9,279 nt of DNA from Oscillospiraceae bacterium (GTDB taxonomy: Bacteria; Bacillota; Clostridia; Oscillospirales; Acutalibacteraceae), in assembly GCA_031283835.1 (NCBI GenBank), contig JAITBA010000015.1:1-9279 (forward strand). Direction: 5' to 3'. Shown here in pieces: positions 5,353-9,279 of the stretch; position 1 is the stretch's first letter; each line of letters opens with the position of its first letter. A program made the position numbers and the translations under genes. The notes under the pieces were generated by a model. It was not told where the DNA came from. It was given only the letters and a program-made list of their open reading frames with translations, and ran no database searches.

Positions 5353-7236
5353 ATGTGCGGCATCATCGGCTACGCGGGCACAAAACCCGTCGCCCCTATT
5401 CTTTTGGAAGGGCTAGAGCGTCTGGAATACAGGGGCTACGATTCGGCGGGCATTGCGCTGGCCGCAGAGAATACGGTCGTGCGCACACGCGCCGCCGGCC
5501 GCCTGGCCAACCTGCGCGCCGCGTTAGAAAAATCCGTTGCGGGGCCCGGCGCAAACCACAGCGAATCTCTGCGCCAACAAACCCGCGGTTCGTCGGGCGG
5601 CCTTGCCGCACCGCAGGCGGCAGGCGTGGGGCACACAAGGTGGGCGACGCATGGTGCGCCGACGGAGCAAAACGCCCACCCGCACCAAAGCAATGGGGGC
5701 AAATATACGCTGGTGCACAACGGGATTATTGAGAACTATCAGGCGCTGCGCACGTTTTTGGCAAAAAACGGCACGGAATGCCGCACAGAAACCGACACGG
5801 AAGTCATTGCGCAGCTACTGGAATTTTATGACACAGGCAACCCGTTAGAAACCCTGCGCAGGGTGCTGCCACAATTGGAGGGCAGCTATGCGCTGGCGGT
5901 GCTTTATTATGCGCAGCCGGGCATCATCTACGCCGCCAAGCGCAAGTCGCCTTTGCTGGCGGCGCAAAGCCACCACGGCACGCTGCTGGCAAGCGACGCG
6001 GCGGCGCTGCTGCCGCTGAGCCGTGCGCACTACCGGCTGGAGGATGGGGATTTGGCCGTGCTAACGCGGCACAGCATTCGATTTTTTGACGGCGAAGGGC
6101 AAGAACAGATAAAAACGCCGCAAGTGATGTCACGTCACATCTCGGCCGCCGAAAAAAAAGGATACGAACACTTTATGCGCAAAGAGATGGCGGAGCAGCC
6201 CGAAGCCGTGCGTCTGACGCTGGAACCCCTGCTGCGCCAAGGCGGGCCGCACCTGGGCAGCGCGGAAGAGGCCCTGCGCGGCGCGGACCGGATTGACCGC
6301 GTGCTCTTTTTGGGCTGCGGCTCGGCGTGGCACGCGGGCATGTGCGGGTGCGTGGTGATCGAAGAGCTTGCCGGCGTTCCGGCGGCTGCGGCGCTGGCCA
6401 GCGAATTTCGCAGCCAAGTGGTCACCATCAACCAAAACACGCTGGTGATTGTCGTCAGCCAAAGCGGCGAAACAGCCGACACCCTCATGGCGCTGCGCCA
6501 GGCCAAAGCAGCCGGGGCACGCACGCTGGGCATTATCAATGTGGAGGGCAGCTCCATCGCGGAGGAGAGCGGCAGCGTAATCTTCACCAGGGCGGGGCTG
6601 GAAGTGGCCGTGGCCACAACAAAGGCCTACAGCGCACAGTTGGCGGCGGTCTATGCGCTGGCAGCCCGGCTGGGGCAGCTGCGCGGCACGCTGGGCGGCG
6701 GCAAAATGCGCGCTTTTTTGCACGCGCTGGCCGCACTGCCCGGCCTGCTGGAGGAAACCCTCGCCGCCAGCGAAGAGGAAATGTTGCGCTGGGCGGAAGA
6801 AATCGCACCGAAGGAGCACGCGTATTTTTTGGGTCGCAACCTCGATTGGGCCGCCGCGCTGGAGGGCAGCCTAAAACTCAAAGAAATCAGCTACATCCAC
6901 GCGGAGGCCTACGCCGCGGGGGAACTCAAGCACGGCACCATTTCGCTCATCGAGCAGGGCACGCCGGTGGTTTCGGTGTGCATGCGCCCGGGCGTGGTGG
7001 CCAAAACCATGAGCAACAACGAAGAAGTGCGCGCCCGCGGCGCCGCTGTCTACTGCCTCACCAACGACCCGTCTGTCACGGCGCGCCGGCGGTTTTTGCT
7101 GCCCGCATGCCACCCGCTCCTGGGGGTTTCTTTTGCTGCGGTGCCGCTGCAGCTGCTGGCCTACCACTGCGCCCGCTTGCGCGGCTGCGACATTGATAAG
7201 CCCCGCAGCCTGGCAAAAAGCGTGACGGTGGAGTGA
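5353..7236 (+). CDS. glmS: Glutamine--fructose-6-phosphate aminotransferase (isomerizing)
   Basis: Makes glucosamine-6-phosphate from fructose-6-phosphate and glutamine, the entry step to peptidoglycan and amino-sugar synthesis. The protein has 627 residues (E. coli 609). The N-terminal glutaminase domain (1 to about 245) starts MCGIIGYAG, with Cys2 as the nucleophile after Met removal, followed by RLEYRGYDSAG, GHTRWATHG at 93-101, the oxyanion-hole HNGIIEN and TETDTEV. Two SIS domains follow: GCGSAWHAG at 321-329, SQSGETADT at 369-377, then KLKEISYIHAEAYAAGELKHG (in two parts, 508-528) with the catalytic Lys508, Glu511 and His527, and the C-terminal DKPRSLAKSVTVE channel tail. Compared with E. 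coli there are about 22 extra residues at 62-90. AGGAG lies 9 bases before the ATG. No clear terminator follows. Confidence 0.97.
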   Translation: MCGIIGYAGTKPVAPILLEGLERLEYRGYDSAGIALAAENTVVRTRAAGRLANLRAALEKSVAGPGANHSESLRQQTRGSSGGLAAPQAAGVGHTRWATHGAPTEQNAHPHQSNGGKYTLVHNGIIENYQALRTFLAKNGTECRTETDTEVIAQLLEFYDTGNPLETLRRVLPQLEGSYALAVLYYAQPGIIYAAKRKSPLLAAQSHHGTLLASDAAALLPLSRAHYRLEDGDLAVLTRHSIRFFDGEGQEQIKTPQVMSRHISAAEKKGYEHFMRKEMAEQPEAVRLTLEPLLRQGGPHLGSAEEALRGADRIDRVLFLGCGSAWHAGMCGCVVIEELAGVPAAAALASEFRSQVVTINQNTLVIVVSQSGETADTLMALRQAKAAGARTLGIINVEGSSIAEESGSVIFTRAGLEVAVATTKAYSAQLAAVYALAARLGQLRGTLGGGKMRAFLHALAALPGLLEETLAASEEEMLRWAEEIAPKEHAYFLGRNLDWAAALEGSLKLKEISYIHAEAYAAGELKHGTISLIEQGTPVVSVCMRPGVVAKTMSNNEEVRARGAAVYCLTNDPSVTARRRFLLPACHPLLGVSFAAVPLQLLAYHCARLRGCDIDKPRSLAKSVTVE

Positions 7237-7346
7237 AAAAGGAACCCCACACAGAGGCAAAAAGCAAGTTGGAGGCGACTTTTGGTGAGGGCGGTTCACG
7301 TGCGAAAAAGACAATTCGCCGCCGCACACCGAAGCGCCATGAGCCC

Positions 7347-7375
7347 TTGACTTTTTTGCGGCATAGGCGTATAAT
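7347..7375 (+). promoter_or_regulatory. Near-consensus sigma-A promoter for the phosphoglycerate mutase-like gene
   Basis: TTGACT (7347-7352), a 17-base spacer and TATAAT (7370-7375), the best promoter match in the window. Transcription would start near 7382, giving a very short leader of about 25 bases. It makes this gene independent of glmS. In the 168 bases between the two genes I see no terminator, only a weak GCGAA/TTCGC hairpin without a T-run. Confidence 0.85.
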
Positions 7376-7404
7376 AGAACAGGAACTTTAAACGAAAGGA
7401 ACAT

Positions 7405-8628
7405 GTGCAATTGAAATATCTGGTGCTTTTGTATGATGGCATGGCAGACACGCCGGTGGATGCCCTGGGGGGGAAAACGCCCATGGAGGCCGCCCGCAAG
7501 CCCCTGCTCGACGGCCTGAGCAAAGACGCGGAGGTTGGCCTGGTGCAAACCGTAGCCAAAAACCTGAAGCCGGGCAGCGACGTGGCAAACCTGAGCGTGC
7601 TGGGCTACGACCCGGCGGCGTATTATACTGGGCGCTCGCCGTTGGAAGCGGTGAGCATGGGGATTCCCATGGGTGCCGAAGACCTCACGCTGCGCTGCAA
7701 CCTGGTGACGCTTTCGGGCGATGCGCCGTTTGCGGCAAAGACCATGGTGGATTATGCCGGCGGCGAGGTGACAACAGAAGAAGCGGCGCTGCTGATTGCC
7801 GCCGTGCAAAGCGCCTTCGGCAGCGAAGAATATGTGTATTATCCCGGCGTGCAATACCGCCATTGCCTACTCTGGAAAAACGCGAAGGCGCAAAAAAACG
7901 CTGTCGCGCCCCTTGTGCCGCCGCACGATATCATTGGTCGCACCGTGGGCGGCTACCTGCCAAAGGGCGCCGCCGCGCCGCTGCTGCACATGATGGAGCA
8001 CAGCTACGCAATTTTAAACAACCACCCCGTGAACGCCAAACGGCGCGCCGCAGGCAAGGCGCCCGCCAACGCCATCTGGTTGTGGGGCGAGGGCACGCGG
8101 CCCGGGCTGGCTCCCTTCGATAAAAAAACCGGCCTGCAAGGCAGCGTCATTTCGGCGGTGGATTTGCTGAAGGGCATTGGTATGTTGGCGGGCATGCGCA
8201 CACCCGAGGTGCCCGGGGTCACCGGTTGGCTCGACACCAACTACGAGGGCAAGGCCCGCCAGGCTGTGGAGGAATTTAGGTCCGGGCAAGACTTTGTCTA
8301 TTTGCATTTTGAGGCCACCGACGAAGCGGGCCACCGCGGGGATGTGAACGCCAAGGTGTGCGGCATCGAACGTATTGACGAGCGCGTGCTGCCCATTGTG
8401 CTGGAATATCTTGACAGCCAGGCGGATTATGCTATTCTTGTGCTGCCCGACCACCCAACCCCCCTGGCCCTGCGCACCCACACCAGCGCCCCCGTGCCCT
8501 ACATGCTCTACCGCAAGCAGTGGCAAGGCTCTGGCCGCGGCGTTGCCTGCCTGGGCGAAAAAAGCGCCGCGGGCACCGGCATTTTTGTGGGCAAAGGGCA
8601 CGAATTGCTTGGGCGGATGCTGGGATAA
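7405..8628 (+). CDS. Archaeal-type cofactor-independent phosphoglycerate mutase homologue / proposed homoserine kinase
   Basis: A 407-residue member of the alkaline phosphatase superfamily close to archaeal ApgM. Bacterial members of this branch are described as proposed homoserine kinases (TIGR02535 concept), which would place it in threonine synthesis; the alternative is 2-/3-phosphoglycerate interconversion. Metal and catalytic motifs are present: YDGMAD at 10-15, GSDVANLSVLGYDP at 57-70 carrying the likely nucleophilic Ser, HFEATDEAGHRGD at 301-313, DHPTP at 349-353 and HTSAPVPYM at 359-367. Length fits the family (about 400). The start is uncertain: GTG 7405 is only 4 bases after AAAGGA, while TTG 7411 is 10 bases after it and would give MKYLVLLYDGMAD, the usual family N terminus. 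An ATG at 7403 is out of frame and stops after three codons. No hom, thrC or other threonine gene is in the window to decide the role. Confidence 0.85.
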   Translation: MQLKYLVLLYDGMADTPVDALGGKTPMEAARKPLLDGLSKDAEVGLVQTVAKNLKPGSDVANLSVLGYDPAAYYTGRSPLEAVSMGIPMGAEDLTLRCNLVTLSGDAPFAAKTMVDYAGGEVTTEEAALLIAAVQSAFGSEEYVYYPGVQYRHCLLWKNAKAQKNAVAPLVPPHDIIGRTVGGYLPKGAAAPLLHMMEHSYAILNNHPVNAKRRAAGKAPANAIWLWGEGTRPGLAPFDKKTGLQGSVISAVDLLKGIGMLAGMRTPEVPGVTGWLDTNYEGKARQAVEEFRSGQDFVYLHFEATDEAGHRGDVNAKVCGIERIDERVLPIVLEYLDSQADYAILVLPDHPTPLALRTHTSAPVPYMLYRKQWQGSGRGVACLGEKSAAGTGIFVGKGHELLGRMLG

Positions 8629-8651
8629 GCCGGCGTCAGTTCTCTTTTTTT
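8616..8651 (+). terminator. Candidate terminator of the phosphoglycerate mutase-like gene
   Basis: GATGCTGG (8616-8623) pairs with CCGGCGTC (8630-8637) over 8 bp with two wobbles around a 6-base loop, followed after AGTTCTC by seven T residues (8645-8651). It overlaps the stop codons of both convergent genes, which are only 7 bases apart. The gap between stem and T-run weakens the call. Confidence 0.45.
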
Positions 8652-9181
8652 AACGTGCTTGCCGCTTCTTTTCGCCGATAAAACACAGAGCAAAACAGCG
8701 AGGTGAGCGGCACCACGGCCAGCACACTCAGGCAGCCGGCAAGGCTTTGGAGGATTTCTACGGCAATCATTTCGCGGTTGAGCATTTGGGTCAGGCCGGA
8801 GGAGTAGTTGATCATCACCAGCAGCAGGCCCAGCGCGCCGCCGATATAGGCCAGCACAAGGGTGTTGGCCATGGTGCCAATCAAATCTTGCCCAATCCGA
8901 AACCCCGCGCGCATCAGCGCCCCGGCAGGCATAGAAGGGTTGCTTTCGCGCATCTCGTGCAGCGCGGCGGCAATGTCCATGGCCACATCCATCAGCGCCC
9001 CCACCGAGCCAATCATAATCATGCAAAACACGCTGGCCTTAATGTCAATTTGCAGGTAGCGCAGCTGCAGCGATTCCTCGTCAATCAAGCCCGTGATGTG
9101 CATAGGGCGGTTCATTAGCAGCATGATTAGCCCCGAAACCAGCACGCCGCTCAGGCACCCCAGCGCCGCCGGATCGGGCAC
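8636..9181 (-). CDS. YibE/F family membrane protein, C-terminal part (5' end lost at junction)
   Basis: The 181 visible residues match the C-terminal half of the YibE/F family of multi-pass membrane proteins, whose molecular function is not established. Family hallmarks are HITGLIDEES (about residues 28-37), the GALMDVAMDIAAALHEM block followed by NPSMP, and the IGQDLIGTMANTLVLAY segment. Hydrophobic stretches lie at about residues 6-24, 50-72, 100-126 and 142-168, and the protein ends with a basic, polar tail. The GTG at 9181 is only the first possible start; no ribosome binding site precedes it. Upstream the frame stays open to a TGA at 9260-9262, but the translation there is not YibE/F-like. 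Full-length members carry more membrane segments before this point, so the gene is truncated by an insertion, a rearrangement or an assembly join. Confidence 0.75.
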   Translation of the reverse strand: MPDPAALGCLSGVLVSGLIMLLMNRPMHITGLIDEESLQLRYLQIDIKASVFCMIMIGSVGALMDVAMDIAAALHEMRESNPSMPAGALMRAGFRIGQDLIGTMANTLVLAYIGGALGLLLVMINYSSGLTQMLNREMIAVEILQSLAGCLSVLAVVPLTSLFCSVFYRRKEAASTLKKEN

Positions 9182-9183
9182 GA

Positions 9184-9279
9184 ATGGCAGGCGGCGGTCG
9201 GAAAAAAAATCAGTGAGAACTATCCGCGCTATGAGCGGGAACTGGAAAGCCTTCTTGACTCATCGGTGATAGGAGACCC
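9184..9279 (+). mobile_element. Fragment of a probable ISAzo13-family transposase, frame-broken and running off the right edge
   Basis: On the plus strand, MAGGGRKK is encoded from 9184. After a run of eight A residues (9202-9209) the next frame reads YPRYERELESLLDSSVIGDP to the window edge. In ISAzo13 (Rhodopirellula-type DDE) transposases, a GGGRK motif is followed about 20 residues later by a pattern like LExLVEPxTRGDP, which this matches in order and spacing once one A is removed. It would correspond to a part of the protein some 60-80 residues from the normal start, so the N terminus and the element's inverted repeat are missing. The GC content also drops here. The family call rests on short motifs recalled from memory and the coding direction on a single frame correction, so it remains moderate. 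Confidence 0.45.

Noticed and set aside
7237..7346. Terminator after glmS
   Set aside because: Only weak hairpins such as GCGAA/TTCGC are present and none is followed by a T-run.
7403..7414. ATG at 7403 as the start of the phosphoglycerate mutase-like gene
   Set aside because: It is out of frame and reaches a TGA after three codons; GTG 7405 or TTG 7411 are the possible starts.

Overview
This window looks like chromosomal DNA from a GC-rich low-GC-lineage relative: a member of the Firmicutes, class Clostridia, probably an Oscillospiraceae- or Christensenellaceae-like gut or anaerobic bacterium. The evidence is strong AGGAGG-type ribosome binding sites, vegetative sigma-A promoters with 17-bp spacers, Rho-independent terminators, a small P-loop protein of a type I know mainly from clostridia, and an ECF sigma gene paired with a one-pass membrane protein. 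The taxonomic call is inference; no marker gene settles it. Most of the window is ordinary housekeeping metabolism, and I see no defence, secondary-metabolite or CRISPR system.

Layout. Positions 1-1103 (minus strand) hold an ECF sigma factor and, overlapping its end, the first 177 codons of a probable membrane-anchored anti-sigma factor that runs off the left edge. A sigma-A-type promoter lies at 1207-1235. Positions 1302-3039 (minus) hold leuA (2-isopropylmalate synthase) and its terminator. Upstream, 3077-3171 is a three-hairpin leader whose last hairpin is a good terminator that can be disrupted by a competing pairing, so it is a candidate attenuator. Positions 3203-3616 (minus) encode a small P-loop protein with its own promoter. 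Positions 3706-5085 (minus) are pgi (glucose-6-phosphate isomerase). A 267-bp divergent intergenic region follows, with a pgi promoter and a structured, non-ribozyme leader for glmS (5353-7236, plus). Next on the plus strand is an archaeal-type cofactor-independent phosphoglycerate mutase homologue (7405-8628), a group in which the bacterial members are proposed homoserine kinases, behind a near-consensus promoter. A converging YibE/F membrane protein gene (8636-9181, minus) loses its 5' part near 9181. There the sequence changes to what looks like an internal piece of an ISAzo13-family transposase on the plus strand, which runs off the right edge and contains an A8 tract where the reading frame breaks.

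How the genes relate. Pgi and GlmS share fructose-6-phosphate: Pgi interconverts it with glucose-6-phosphate, and GlmS diverts it with glutamine into amino-sugar and cell-wall synthesis, so the divergent arrangement makes sense. LeuA and the putative homoserine kinase belong to branched-chain and aspartate-family amino-acid synthesis. The sigma/anti-sigma pair is a separate envelope-signalling unit.

The best leads for a second look are the leuA leader and the yibE/F-transposase junction with its A8 frameshift.
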